The notes beneath the pieces were generated by a model that saw only the letters and a program-made list of their open reading frames with translations, was not told where the DNA came from and did no database searches. The position numbers were made by a program, and so were the translations under genes. Below, in pieces: positions 27,001 through 37,400 of a stretch of DNA of 64,000 nucleotides; the first letter of the stretch is position 1; the number at the start of each line of letters is the position of its first letter. The stretch comes from Toxoplasma gondii ME49 (Eukaryota > Apicomplexa > Conoidasida > Eucoccidiorida > Sarcocystidae), in the NCBI RefSeq assembly GCF_000006565.2, contig NC_031476.1, positions 5,145,900-5,209,899 on the forward strand, written 5' to 3'.

Positions 27001-30000
27001 GAGGTCGCATGGGCGGGCGTGGTATGTGTTGTACGATGGAGAAGGCGGGATCGATGCGGGAGGCATTTACAGAGATTCTCTTGCCCACATTGCTCAGGAA
27101 CTCCAGTCGCCGTTCAGTCCCTTGTTCATGCCGTGCTCCAACAGCCGTGGCTTCGGTGACAACCAAGTAAGCGTCTTCCTGTCTTTCAGGCTCGAGCGAC
27201 GTGACGCTCTGTCGCCTCCCGGTCTTTGGTAACTGCGTGGTTGTGTGGAGTGCTCGTTTGGCGTTTCCATCTGGTGATCCAGCATCCGGTCTCTCTCTGT
27301 TGCGTGTCTTTCCTCGGACGTCTCTGTCGTCTCGCTTTAGGGGACTATCACTTCTTGATGCCGTTTATGCGTCTCTGCGGTATGTTCCAGCTTTTTGTCG
27401 TTCGTGTTTCTCTTTCTCTGTCCACCTTCTTGGCTCTGCATCAGTCTCCCTCAGTTTCATATCTCTGCGCCTGCTCCACTCTCGGACTTGCTCTTCCTTC
27501 CTGCTGCTCTTCGGCAGTTTCGTGGTGCTTGCCGGACTTCGCGTCGGCTGGCCCTGACTGCATCCGTCCGCAGAGCTCTCTGCCTTCCCACGCGGCGCTG
27601 CGAACGGTTTTTGCTGCTCTGCTGTCGACCGTCTCTCCGGATTTTCAGGACCGATGGGTGCCATCGCCGCGGTGCGTCTCCCCCTCGCACCTGTCCATGT
27701 TTCGCTTTCTTGGACGCCTCATGGGGGTGGCCGTTCGCGGGCGCCTCTGCCTCGACCTCAACCTTTCGGGGGCGCTCTGGAAGCCTGTCGTCGGACTGAG
27801 CGTCGGAGCTCAAGACCTGGAGGCCGTCGACGCTCTCTGCGTGCAAATGCTTCAAACGGTACGCCTCTGTGAATCCCATGTCCCCTCACGTCGGCTTTCC
27901 AAGCGAGTTTGCAAAGATGCCTGTTCACAGACACGGGGGTATCGCCGCCAGAGACACTCTAGATTGAAAGGTGGAAGCGGGGAAACTGTGTGCTGCCCTG
28001 GATATCCCCGAAGCGCTTCGAAGCAGCAGGGAACCTCGGAAGGATGCCGACGCAAACGCTGTCGCATTTGTCTCCTCCCCACCACACACCCGGTGCTGAG
28101 AGCGGGCACTCCGTCGAGAGTCTGTGTTCGAGAGGCCCCCGAGAATCCTCTCCACCCGGCCGCCTGTGGGAAGTGCAGAATCCCCCGTCTTGCAGACACC
28201 GTATCACTGTCGCACTTTGGACTGTGTTCGGCCACGCGACCTTCATCCCTCAGGCCTTTTCTTTTCACTGCTGTCTCGTCTCATTTCACTTTCAGGTTTG
28301 TCAGCTTCACAGCTCGCAGGGGGCGCCTGAGCGCTTCACCGAAGAATTTCCCTTGTTTTGGCACACAACCCTTTCAGATGGCCGCGTAGAGGAGCTGCGA
28401 GTCGGAGGCAAAGATCTCCCTGTGCGATGGGAGGAACGCGCAGACTATGCACGACGAACGGTCGCTTGTCGCCTCGAAGAAAGCAGAGAACAGGTCCGCC
28501 ACCCACGCTCAAAGTGGATCGGCCGCTTCTTAGCTCAATCGGTTTTGTGTTTTGACGTCTGTGAAGCGCACCCGCGTATGCCATGCGAGTGCGTCTGTGA
28601 CAGAGTCGCTGTGTCACGCGTGGATAGCCGCAAAGAACGTAGAGAGGAAAACAGTCAAGGCCTAGGCAACAAGCTGGAAGCGGGGCGGCGCGTCGCCGAG
28701 TCGGTGTCTTTTAAGCATGGAAAATACTAGCCGAGTCTTCGCGGCTTGTGGAAGAGTTCGCTCCGAAGGCAAGACACAGGAGGCGAAAAACCTGGAATCG
28801 CGGGGGCGGCGAAAGCTGTGTGGGAGGCGACGCCGAGAGCGACGCGCAAAGACCTTTCCAGGGAGCGAACTCGAGGGAAAAAGAGATGCACATGAGAAGG
28901 CGGTGCAAAACCACGACGGGGGTGATATAAAGAGACGAAAAGCCGGGGGAAAAGGGTGAACGAAAGCAGAGAACACAGACGTAAGAGAGAGATGCAGAAG
29001 GAGAGAGAAAAAGGACTAAAGAGGAAGGAAGGCGAACGAAAGAGGACGCAGTGGGATGAAGCGAAACACAAGGAGCAAACAGGAGGTGAACACAAGCTTG
29101 GCAGTGAAAAAGATGAGGAACGAACGAGAGGGAGAAGAGGTGGACAACCAAAGGTGAGACTCGCAGGTGGAACGTGAAGGATAGCGAAGGAGAGAAGCGT
29201 AGAGAGTGTCATACAGGGACCGGCACATGAACGCAAGAGAGTACAGAGGGACGCCAAGGCGATCATTTCGTTTTCTGAGGTTCTTCTCTCCTCTCGCAGG
29301 TGGCGGAGATCCGAAAAGGGATTGGAGACGTCATTCCCCTCCAGTTCGTGAATTTGCTTTGCCCCTCCGAGATGGAGCGCATGGTCTGTGGTTCTGCTGA
29401 GATCGACCTCGATCTGCTCAAGGCGCATACGCGCTACACCGGCTTCCTGGTACGACGAGACGTCTTCTGAGGCTGTTAGGTGACTTTGTCGGTGCATCCG
29501 ACGAGCGGGGGTGTCGGCTGAGTTCTGAAGTCCCTTGACGCCGTAGTGAAGAGTTGGGTTTGAGCGCAGTCAGTTTCTTACAATCGTTTCAGGTGTGTCT
29601 GGTGAGCCCACGGACTCTGGTTTCCCCTGTGGACTTACGGCAGCAGCCAAGCAATTAAAAGGCCTCTTTTTTCGAGGAGCCTCCGAGCCTCCGGCCAATG
29701 CCCTTCGCACGCCGTTCCTTCATCGAAAAAGCTCCCAAACTGGTGTCGACTTATTTTCTATCTTCTGACGAGGAAGCGGGACTTCTCCGCCGACGTTTTC
29801 TGAACCTAAATGGCGGGGAAGGTCGAATCTGTGTGCCGAAAGGAGGCGACGTTTCTGTCAACGCGAGCAAGAGCGTTCTCAAGAACTGTGCCACTCCTTT
29901 GTGCCAAGAGACAAGATGCTAGACAGTCCTGGTTCCTGAAGAAAGGACGCCTTCTGAGAACCAAGCAGTCGTTTTCATACTGATTTTCACCTTCCCTACA

Positions 30001-31526
30001 GAAACGCGTTTACGAAACAGAAGAAGAAGTCACCCTCTTGAAGGCGCGTGTCTCTAGAGGAGTGCTTCTCGAAAAGCGATTTCTCGCTCTTCTCTGTCGT
30101 TAGATAATACGTAGACCCGGTCAGCCCGTGGAGCAGAAGACAACGCAGAAGAAGGGGAACGAGTGAACGTGAAGCAATGAGAGCAGGTTGGACTGTGAAT
30201 CGAAGAAACCACATCACGGAACGAGGAACCGTTCTCTGTTATTCTTTACATGAAGTGTTCCCAGAAAAGTACAAGGGAGTGAGAAAGGGAAAGGCAAAAA
30301 AAGGCAAATGTGCCGTGCCCGCATACCCTTTTTCTCCTATACTTCACGTCCATTTCTTCTCAAGTGCAGCCGCTTTCATTGTCTGTCGAAGCAGGTCCTC
30401 GGCGACTCAATGGCAGGTCGCAGTGGTCTCTACCTCCTTTTGGCCTAATATCTGTCTGTTTTTCTCCCTTTTTTCTCTTGCGTTTTACCGGTGCTCGGTC
30501 GTGAGCTCGCCTCGCAGATGTCGACGCTGGAGACCGTCCTTCATGTGAAACAGACGCCTCATGTCTGCTGTCGAAGCTGGGCCTCCTCCGTTTGTGTCTC
30601 TGTGGCGTGCTGCAGCCTACCGACCCAGTCATCATCTGGTTTTGGGAAGTTCTCTTTTCATTTTCGACCCGCGAACGTCAGAAGTTTCTGCGATTTGTCT
30701 GGGGGCGATCTCGCCTGCCGCCGGCGAGGGCTGCCTGGGAGCAAGACATGGAAGTTGCGAGAAAACACACGACAGGACGGACAGCTGCAGCGCCGACAGA
30801 AGGCGTCGATTTCCCACCGCAGGCGATTTCCCCGCCGGCGTCTTCTGATGCTTCGTCCCTCACTTCTCCCCAAGTTGAATCGCAGAGTGTCGCGCTTCAC
30901 ACCGCCTCCCCAGACACGCTTCACGTCCAAGAGGGAGAGCTGCGGCGAGCAGAAGGCTTGTCGGCGAACGCTTCGTCTTCCTCGGGGATGGACGATTCAC
31001 GATCTGTGCGCTTCAGGGAAGAAGGCGAATCTCGACTCGCAGGGAGTGGTGAACGGCGAACGCCTGTGCCATTCGCTGCTCGACCAGAAGACCTCCAGCT
31101 GCCTGCGTCGCACACCTGCTTCTTCCAGGTACGCGGAAAAAGCGGCGAGGGTGTCCAACGTCTGTCGTTGCCACCTTGTCAGTCAGAAATGCCAAGAGGT
31201 TCTTGTCTTCGGCACCCTTGTTGCTCACTTTCGCGTCTTTCTTTTGCGCGTCGTGAGGCGTGGGAGAGCTGCCGATACTAGACTGGCCGAATGCTTGATG
31301 TTTCAACGATTCTCGCCAGTTTGTTTGTCGACACACGCCGTCTGAAATTCTCGAGAGTTCCGCCCAAGTACATTGCTCCTTCCCGCATTCTCCTTGTCAC
31401 GTTCTCCAGATTGAACTCCCTTGCTACTCCAGAAAAGAAATTCTCCGCGAAAAGTTGCTCTATGCCATCACAGAAGGGATCGCCATCGACGCCGACAACA
31501 TGGCGGACAGCGCTGCGTGGCAGTGA
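1..31526 (+). CDS. Giant HECT-domain E3 ubiquitin ligase (5' partial), SPRY-UBA-LamG-HECT
   Basis: This protein should accept ubiquitin from an E2 on a HECT cysteine and pass it to substrates. The first visible exon is open from base 3 to a stop at 20121-20123. The earliest in-frame ATG is at 135, but the frame is open to the window edge, so the 5' end probably lies outside. Later exons that keep phase are 20633-25352, 25601-26171, 26641-27166, 27574-27858, 28296-28493, 29300-29449, 30616-31128 and 31410-31526 (stop TGA 31524-31526). The donor joining the 20-kb exon to 20633 is not resolved; a phase-0 GT near 20043 would fit but is weak. Domains in order: split SPRY (about 10400-11550), UBA (about 12040-12170), split LamG-like (about 21920-23940), HECT (about 26940-31526). 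The rest is low complexity: poly-Ser near 945-1250 and Arg/Glu-rich linkers. Total in the window is about 9000 residues. The HECT part is certain by motif; that everything upstream is the same gene is inferred from strand, phase and lack of another start. Confidence 0.85.
945..1250 (+). repeat. Ser-coding pyrimidine repeat (TCC/TCT/TCG)n inside giant gene
   Basis: A nearly pure TCN tract encodes long runs of serine on the + strand. Its complement gives a long Glu-rich open frame that I treat as a shadow. Such homopolymer tracts are common in coccidian proteins and often vary in length between strains. Confidence 0.85.
10400..11550 (+). other. SPRY domain, interrupted by two insertions (within giant HECT gene)
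   Basis: The first block reads AYYFEVSVEAF. After an insertion of about 80 residues comes SGLAIGLFREGVELIG, then a core with SFAYCSCGVLFHS, GDTVGMRWDL and SISLFKNGRSL. After a further Ser-rich insertion of about 150 residues the closing strand is supplied by ACIVKANFGAAPFLFPF. This order matches the SPRY/B30.2 fold: a YYFEV opening, a GxxF-type strand, the GDxVGxxxD turn, the FxKNG turn and a VxxNFGxxPF end. SPRY domains usually bind protein partners, so it may recruit substrate; that role is inferred. Confidence 0.75.
12039..12170 (+). other. UBA-like ubiquitin-binding domain (within giant HECT gene)
   Basis: The translation SLHEIMGGGVFPLSLCVQAL is followed by ERTSDDLQLAAEWLLEHG. This is the three-helix UBA pattern, ending in the typical xxAxxWLLxH helix. 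A glutamate-rich coiled-coil-like helix follows (LEELEHLQEQFLREAEAEEL). UBA domains bind mono- or poly-ubiquitin and occur in other large HECT ligases such as HUWE1. Confidence 0.75.
20124..20632 (+). other. Probable intron between the 20-kb exon and exon 20633-25352
   Basis: The first-exon frame closes at 20123. The next frame, which leads into the LamG-like and HECT parts, is only open after a stop at 20546-20548 and has a good acceptor at 20631-20632 (pyrimidine-rich CGTTCAG). The stretch is purine-rich up to about 20330 and I see no other feature in it. The intron probably starts before 20123, but I could not pick one donor with confidence. Confidence 0.5.
21921..23940 (+). other. LamG / concanavalin-A-like domain split by a long low-complexity insertion
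   Basis: The domain opens with PCSFSFWLFDDGEE near 21940, is interrupted by about 370 residues of Ser/Pro/Arg/Glu-rich sequence, and resumes near 23100 with HWRLVCLRGYPFS, LWTHIAVSIG, SVKLFVDGKEAA and, near 23840, GCLADFRVYFREL. The WTHIAV, VKLFVDG and GxLADFRVYxRxLS pattern is characteristic of LamG-type jelly rolls. A second internal insertion (about 23460-23830) is Glu/Arg-rich. The ligand is unknown. Confidence 0.65.
26940..31526 (+). other. HECT catalytic domain (six exons, catalytic Cys codon 31117-31119)
   Basis: Spliced in phase, the segments read as a complete HECT domain. N-lobe: WYVLYDGEGGIDAGGIYRDS, then HLSMFRFLGRLMGVAVRG, then EEFPLFWHTTLSDGR and RRTVACRLEESREQ joined to VAEIRKGIGDVIPLQF. 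These are followed by SAEIDLDLLKAHTRYTGF and DPVIIWFWEVLFSF. The C-lobe has the active site in LPASHTCFFQ and then IELPCYSRKEILREKLLYAI, ending close after ADNMADSAAW. About 120 residues of variable sequence sit between FVWGRSRLPP and the active-site motif, where most HECTs have only a short loop. All introns are GT-AG and phase-compatible. Confidence 0.93.
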
Positions 31527-31971
31527 AAGCCACGACGGGAGAATCGATGGCAACCAAGAGAGAAGAAGGCGGAGAAAGGATCGAAGCGCGTAACTGAGAT
31601 CCCTCAAAAGAAAGCAAAGAAAATGCAAAGACGTGGACACTGGTGAAGCTTCTCAAAACACATTCTGGAAAGGAAGAGGGGGAAACGAAAGAGACAAGCG
31701 AAACAGGAAAACAGAAACATATTGTCACTGTTAATCCTGAAAACAGCATAGCGCCAGTCGCGTAGAGAAGTGGAACGGGACGAGCAACCGCAGACCCGAA
31801 CATGAAAAGACTCGAGGGAAAGAACCGTTTTGGAGAGGCCAGACATCGAGAAATCCAGAAAGGGAAATCTAGACAATCTCTCGCGCTGGCTTGTGTAGAT
31901 CTCGTCCAACAAGCAAGCCAAAGTTCTCTGTCGCTGATCTTGACCAACACACTCTGTCACCACTACCCTCT

Positions 31972-32032
31972 CATATATCTATATATATCTATATATAGCT
32001 ATATATATATATATATATATAGATATAGATAT

Positions 32033-32064
<32 letters not shown>
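31972..32064. repeat. TA-rich microsatellite
   Basis: This tract consists of TA, TATC and TAGATA units, about 90 bp long, in the 3' flank of the HECT gene. It is likely length-polymorphic. Confidence 0.9.
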
Positions 32065-32066
<2 letters not shown>

Positions 32067-33340
32067 GACTTTCACTGTATCTGTGGTCACTGTGTGTATA
32101 GATGTAGACGCTTGTATACATAAATCTGTGTCTTGTAGGTAAGGTTGCGTGTTTAGATGGGTGATGGTGTGTGTATCGAGTTTTGTGGCGACGAAGGATC
32201 TGTCAAGGCCAAAGAAGCAAATAAGAAAAGAGAAGTCAGACTCTCGTTCCCGACCTATCCCCGTGGGCAGCGAAAGCTGGAATCAAGCGCTAACAAGAGA
32301 TATCTCATCGTCACACATGGATGGAAACCTTATTCCTTCTGTCCGTGTCCTGAACTCTCTCGACGGTGGAGAAAACAGTGCACTCCTAAAAAGTCAGCAA
32401 ACGTGTGCCATGTCGCTCTTCCATTTTCACTTCCGTCGCAGGGCTCGTTTCGGGACGCTTGTTTCAAAGAAAGGTGGTCGAGTCTTAATTTTGCAATACA
32501 CCATCCTTGTGTACAAAGATGTTCTGACCTTCCTGGGCTGGCGATTGCTTATTTCTGTTTTTGTACTCTCCTTGTCTTCAACTGTTTCTGCGTTGCTCTC
32601 GTTCAAAGGCATTTTCGCGTCGTTTTTTGCTGGAGTCGAAGACGCCGCTTCACTGAGGCAGGATACATTCCAAGCCTTCTCTTGTGACTGAAAGGAACGC
32701 GTCGCGAACGCGACGATTGCCATTCAAGCACAAACCCGTCTTGTTATGTGGTTTGTGCTTCTTGTTTGTGGCTTGCCCCCATGTCCGTCTCCACGCTGAA
32801 CTGATCGTGGAAGTCAAAGGAGCTCTCTCTTGTTCTTTGAAACCGGACTCTCCCACTTAGTCGACACCATCGGGAAGAACAGACAACCTGTTCGGTTTTC
32901 GTGGATGGGAAGATGCATCGAATGAACCTGTAGAGTCTTGAAGAGAAAACGGAACTTTATCGGAGTGTCGACTCCTTCCGAGCTTGACAGAACAAGCTAC
33001 AGGTCGGCAGACGAAGCATGGCAAACACTAAGGCACACTGCTCATTTGCTTTAAACGGCAATAGAGGGATTTGAAATACCACACAATTCGATTTCGTTTT
33101 ACCGCTTGTATCTGCACTTCAGAATCGAAGAAACCACTTTCCCTGCTGCCTCTTCTCTAGACAAGAGACGGTCGCTCCTCTGGGATTTGGGAAGCGCTTG
33201 TTCGTTTGCTTTCGGTGACAGTGAAGGTCTTGTTCAAGTGTGGAGCTCTCGTCGAGCGAGAGCGCTGAATATGGACAGAAAGCGACCACTGGTGCTTGTC
33301 GGTGTCTCTCGATGGCATGCGTCCTTCCTATTTATAAACT

Positions 33341-33424
33341 AAAGATCTAGGTTGTCTGCATCTCATAACTGGAGTCATACTCAGTATCCTCGGTACTCTA
33401 GTGTCTCTGTTGATTCGATTTGAG
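33341..33424 (+). pseudogene. NUMT: degenerate mitochondrial cox1 N-terminal fragment, copy 1
   Basis: One frame reads LGCLHLITGVILSILGT followed by LVSLLIRFE, matching the first transmembrane segment of cytochrome oxidase subunit I (family pattern HKxxGxLYLxxGxxxxxLGxxxSxxIRxEL). The match breaks off on both sides, so this is a short nuclear insertion and not a gene. It shares roughly 70 percent identity by eye with the copy near 46780. Coccidian nuclear genomes are known to carry many such fragments. Confidence 0.7.
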
Positions 33425-33766
33425 ACCACAGTGCTTCGACGCAATGTAGATGTACGAGTGTCAATTGTTCCGAGACGATCCGACGTAATGCATCTTTGCA
33501 CTGGCACCGAACGACGGTACTTAAACGTCCATTTCCTCAACACACTGTCCGCACGAAGAGCATCAAAATCACAGTTCCATCACATAGTGGATATACGACA
33601 TTACATGTACACAGTCTCGCTGTACAACTCCCCCCTTGCCCACAGCGGCAACTACAATAGACCCGCGGAACATGAAAGTCAATCCAGAAATCTGTCGGCA
33701 CTATCCCCTGGTATTATCTAGACACGTACGCCTTCATCACTACACTCTCACACCTGACCAACAAAA

Positions 33767-33871
33767 CATATATATATATATATATAAAGAGAGAGAGGGA
33801 TTGAGTGTATTTGTGTCTATCCGAGTGTTTTTTATTTGTGTCCATTTTGCATAATATATATATATATATTA
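33767..33871. repeat. Two TA microsatellites flanking a GA run
   Basis: TA tracts lie at 33767-33786 and 33851-33871, with a GAGAGAG run directly after the first. Confidence 0.85.
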
Positions 33872-34453
33872 TCTGTGTGTAAGAACAAACCAGGTGACGG
33901 TCGACAGAAATCGCAGTCGCGCGAAAGTCACTGCGTTCGTTGTGTGAACAGATTTGAACGGCAACCTGACGAAAAGCAGATGCCGTCGGTGGAAAGTCTC
34001 GGCGGCTTGAGCCTCTTGTGAAACTAACATGGAGCGTCTGACAAGCGTTGAGAGTCAGAAAAGGGAGCCAACGTGAAAAGAAGTAAAAGCGAGAAGATAT
34101 TCGATTGCCCGACTGGCCGATGACACTCCAGCAGGGAGGCAACCAGCTCGTACCACCTCAAAGAAAGTCGGGAAATGCCTCAAACACACACTCGCGCGCA
34201 GACTCCCGAGACGTCCTAAAGCGGACAGAAGCGAAAAGCATGTCTGTGCCAAGACACTGCTTTTAGGTGAAGCAGGACAGTCCGCCGAAAAGGACTCTCT
34301 GGGCTGCAGGCGAAGGCGAAGAAAAAAGACGCCACGCCTGTTTCCTAGTCTAGTAAACCGGAGAGGAAAACTGAAGATGGACACACTGAACGCAGAATGT
34401 CAAAGCCAGAAGCGTCTTTCTAGGTTCCGAATCAGACTCGTGTCTGAGAACGA

Positions 34454-37400
34454 CTACCTCTTCTCTTGGGTCACTGTCGCTGTTGCCGCTTTGAGAAGAC
34501 CCTCAGTCTCGTTGGCTACTTGGTTTAAAAGGAGGGGCAGACATGCCTTTTTATCGCGAATCGGCCCTTCGAGAAAGCAGAGAGGCGCCTTGTCAAAGTC
34601 GCTCAAGTTCGGGTGGACGTACACCCAAAGTGGACGCAGTCTCAGCGAGTCCTTCCGGCGAGGAGAGGACGAATCAGCGTCTCTCGTTTTCTTCCTTGTC
34701 TTTTGATGTTCACTTGTGCTTGCTTTCAAGTGCATGTTTCGTTCTTCTCTTTCTCCAAAGACTTCCGTTTCGTTCTGGTAATTGGCGCTTGCCGACTGTC
34801 GCTCCTCGCGTCCACCCGACCCGCGTGCATGCAAGTCTGGCTCGACAGAGGAAGGAGATAAACAGGAGGCAGAGAGAGCTTTTACCGATCCGTGAGACGG
34901 AGGAGAAGACGCTGGGGGCTGTTTGCGGAGATGAGGAAGAAGGCTGGAAGTAAGAAGGAAAAGCAGATGCATTTGTGCCGCCTCGGTCTCGTCGCTTGTT
35001 GACACGAATCCAGGGGACGTAGGCCTGTTCCTCGAATCCCCAGGAGACGAAGACGAACACGACAGAGAGGTCCAGAAAGACGCCAGGACCTCTGTAGCTG
35101 CTGAGAAAACTCTGTGACCTATAAGCAGACAGCGACCCACAAATTCATAAAAGGGCTCTTGATTCTTTTGCCATGAATCCATGACTTCCTCACACTCGGG
35201 TGCACGCTTTTTCCATTCGCTGCATGCGCCGGCGTGAGAGACAATACCACACACAAGCCACCACTGGCGTGACGCTGGCCCTTGGACGGGAGAGGTAGAA
35301 ACCGCATCAAACAGCTGAACCTACGGTCCGCCCACTTTCAGGAGAGAATGCACTCGACTGGCAAAGGCGAATTGTCAATTGAAACTGTTGCGTTTGAGAA
35401 AGCAGCACACCAAACACGGCTACGAAGCGTATCTGCTGCCTCCCCGACAAATCCGTGACCCCAAGCCTGAAGACCGTGTGAGGCACCTGCGACTCCGTGC
35501 AGCGACTAAAATAAACGAGAAACAGAGAGCGAAGATGGCGTCGCACTCACCCTCAAAGAGAACAGGAAACGCAATGAGGGGATGTTGTCTGAGGAGCGCG
35601 CAGAACACCCGGAAAGTCGACCAAGCAGCCGCGAAGAGCGAGGCACCAGGAACCCTGTGCCTCCCTCCGTGAACCGAGAGAGAAGAAGACGAAGACGAAG
35701 AAGACGAAGAAGAGGAAGAAGAGGAAGAAATGCCGAGAGCCCCTGTCGCTGCCGCAAGGGCAGAGCACCGAAGAGAGTCGAGGAGGAAGTCGTGTCGGAA
35801 TCCCAAATGCAAACTAAGTGCTTCAAGCAGCTGAAGAAAAATGACAATCAAAGGGGACAGATGAATGCGAAAAATACAACCCCGCACAACCGGTAACGCT
35901 GGCGTTTTCCAAACGCACCAAAAACGACGGCATACACGCATAAAGAGGAGACAATCCCTGTTTCACCAAGGCTGTGTTCGTCTCCTCTTCGTAGGGAGTC
36001 CGGTAGTGCACCACAGATATCCTTCTCCTACACGGAATGGTCTCTAACCGCTCAGACCGTGTAGACGGACGAGTGAAATTTTGGTCGACGAAACGTTTCG
36101 ACTGTTGTCATTTTCTCGTGTGTAATATCACAGATTAAACCAAGTTCTCTCCATCCAACATCTCGACTGAGCTCCCCTTTTCTTCTGTTGTCTTACCACT
36201 GCATGCTGGTGAACGCTGAGAGTTCTTCCGTGCCTGACGGCGACCGTGACGAGACGTGGGAGAACTTCGTCTTTAATTTCGTCGAAGAAAAAGCCGTCTG
36301 TGTCACTTCTTCTTTTCCTCTCTCCTCTTTCGCTCCTTGGACTAAGCCCGTCCTTGTCCATGTTCTCTCTCTTCGTCTCAGTCTCATTTCGATCCACCTT
36401 CCTCTTCGCTTCTTCCTGTTTCTTCTGTCCTTCGCCACTTGAGACGGTTAGTGCCTTCCCGTCGAGACCTTCGGACGCTCTCCGTCTGTCTCCATTCTCC
36501 TCCTCTCCACGTTCAGCTCGCGGGGTTCCTGCTCCTTCCCGTCCAGTGCCTGGGTGACCCGGCCCTGCTTTGCCCTTCGTCGAATATAAGCCGAAACCTT
36601 CTGCCCGCTCAAACAGCCTCTTTTGCACTGCCAAAGCAAAAACGATCTCGACCGCGGCAGAGGCTCCCATGCCCCCGTCAAGGTCGTCTAGAGACAAAAG
36701 GTCGTCAATTCGTAATCTGCGTAGGAGAGCATACCATCGCAAGTCAACATCCAAGTGCTTAGACAAGCGTGTGTCTATGTGCATGTGGATCAGTAGATCT
36801 ATACACTTACGTACGGCTGCACATGTGCCGTATACATTCAAATATATATATGCATCTCATATTTCCGTATACAAATGCATTTGTCTACGTATGCATGCAA
36901 ATATATATACACAGACATATATGCAAGTACTTGTGTGCATGCAGACGCATTGTCGGCAGAGGACATGGCTACACTGTTGTGTCGGTAGGAACTCGCTCAT
37001 CAGTGTATAAGCCGCTGGGAGGTCAGTGGTGTCATAGAAGAAGGCCGCGCACAAAACATGTCAGAGAATCAGGGGATTGTATAGAGGCGAAGCCGACCGA
37101 CGAGCGACAGTTCTGCGTCGCTTCCAACGTGGAAACGAAAACGAGGACGCCGCGAAAAAACAGGCGTGACGAAGATCCGACAAACGGAGTGAAGAGAGCG
37201 AAACGAAGCACGTAGATGCTGAGAAGGCGAAGACCGAAATGTAGAGAGGTGAGAAAAGTAAAAGGAGCCTTTGTAGAGGAGAAAACTCGAAGGTTAAGTA
37301 AAGGTGAGCGACAAGTCACGCGACTGAAGGCGCTAAGCACGAGACGAAAACCGAAAACAAGCGATGGTGAGAAGCACAAGAAATTGATGCACTTTTGCGA

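Larger units (their letters stand above)
31527..34453. other. Convergent intergenic region (3' flanks of HECT gene and of minus-strand gene)
   Basis: Both flanking genes end here. It contains the HECT 3' flank, two TA microsatellites, and a degenerate cox1 fragment at about 33341-33424. Open frames here (for example 32149-32691) have no recognisable domains and overlap on several frames. I see no RNA gene. Confidence 0.7.

Noticed and set aside
32149..32691. Two overlapping frames of about 180 residues after the HECT gene
   Set aside because: They overlap in different frames, have no conserved pattern and lie next to a TA microsatellite in 3' flank.
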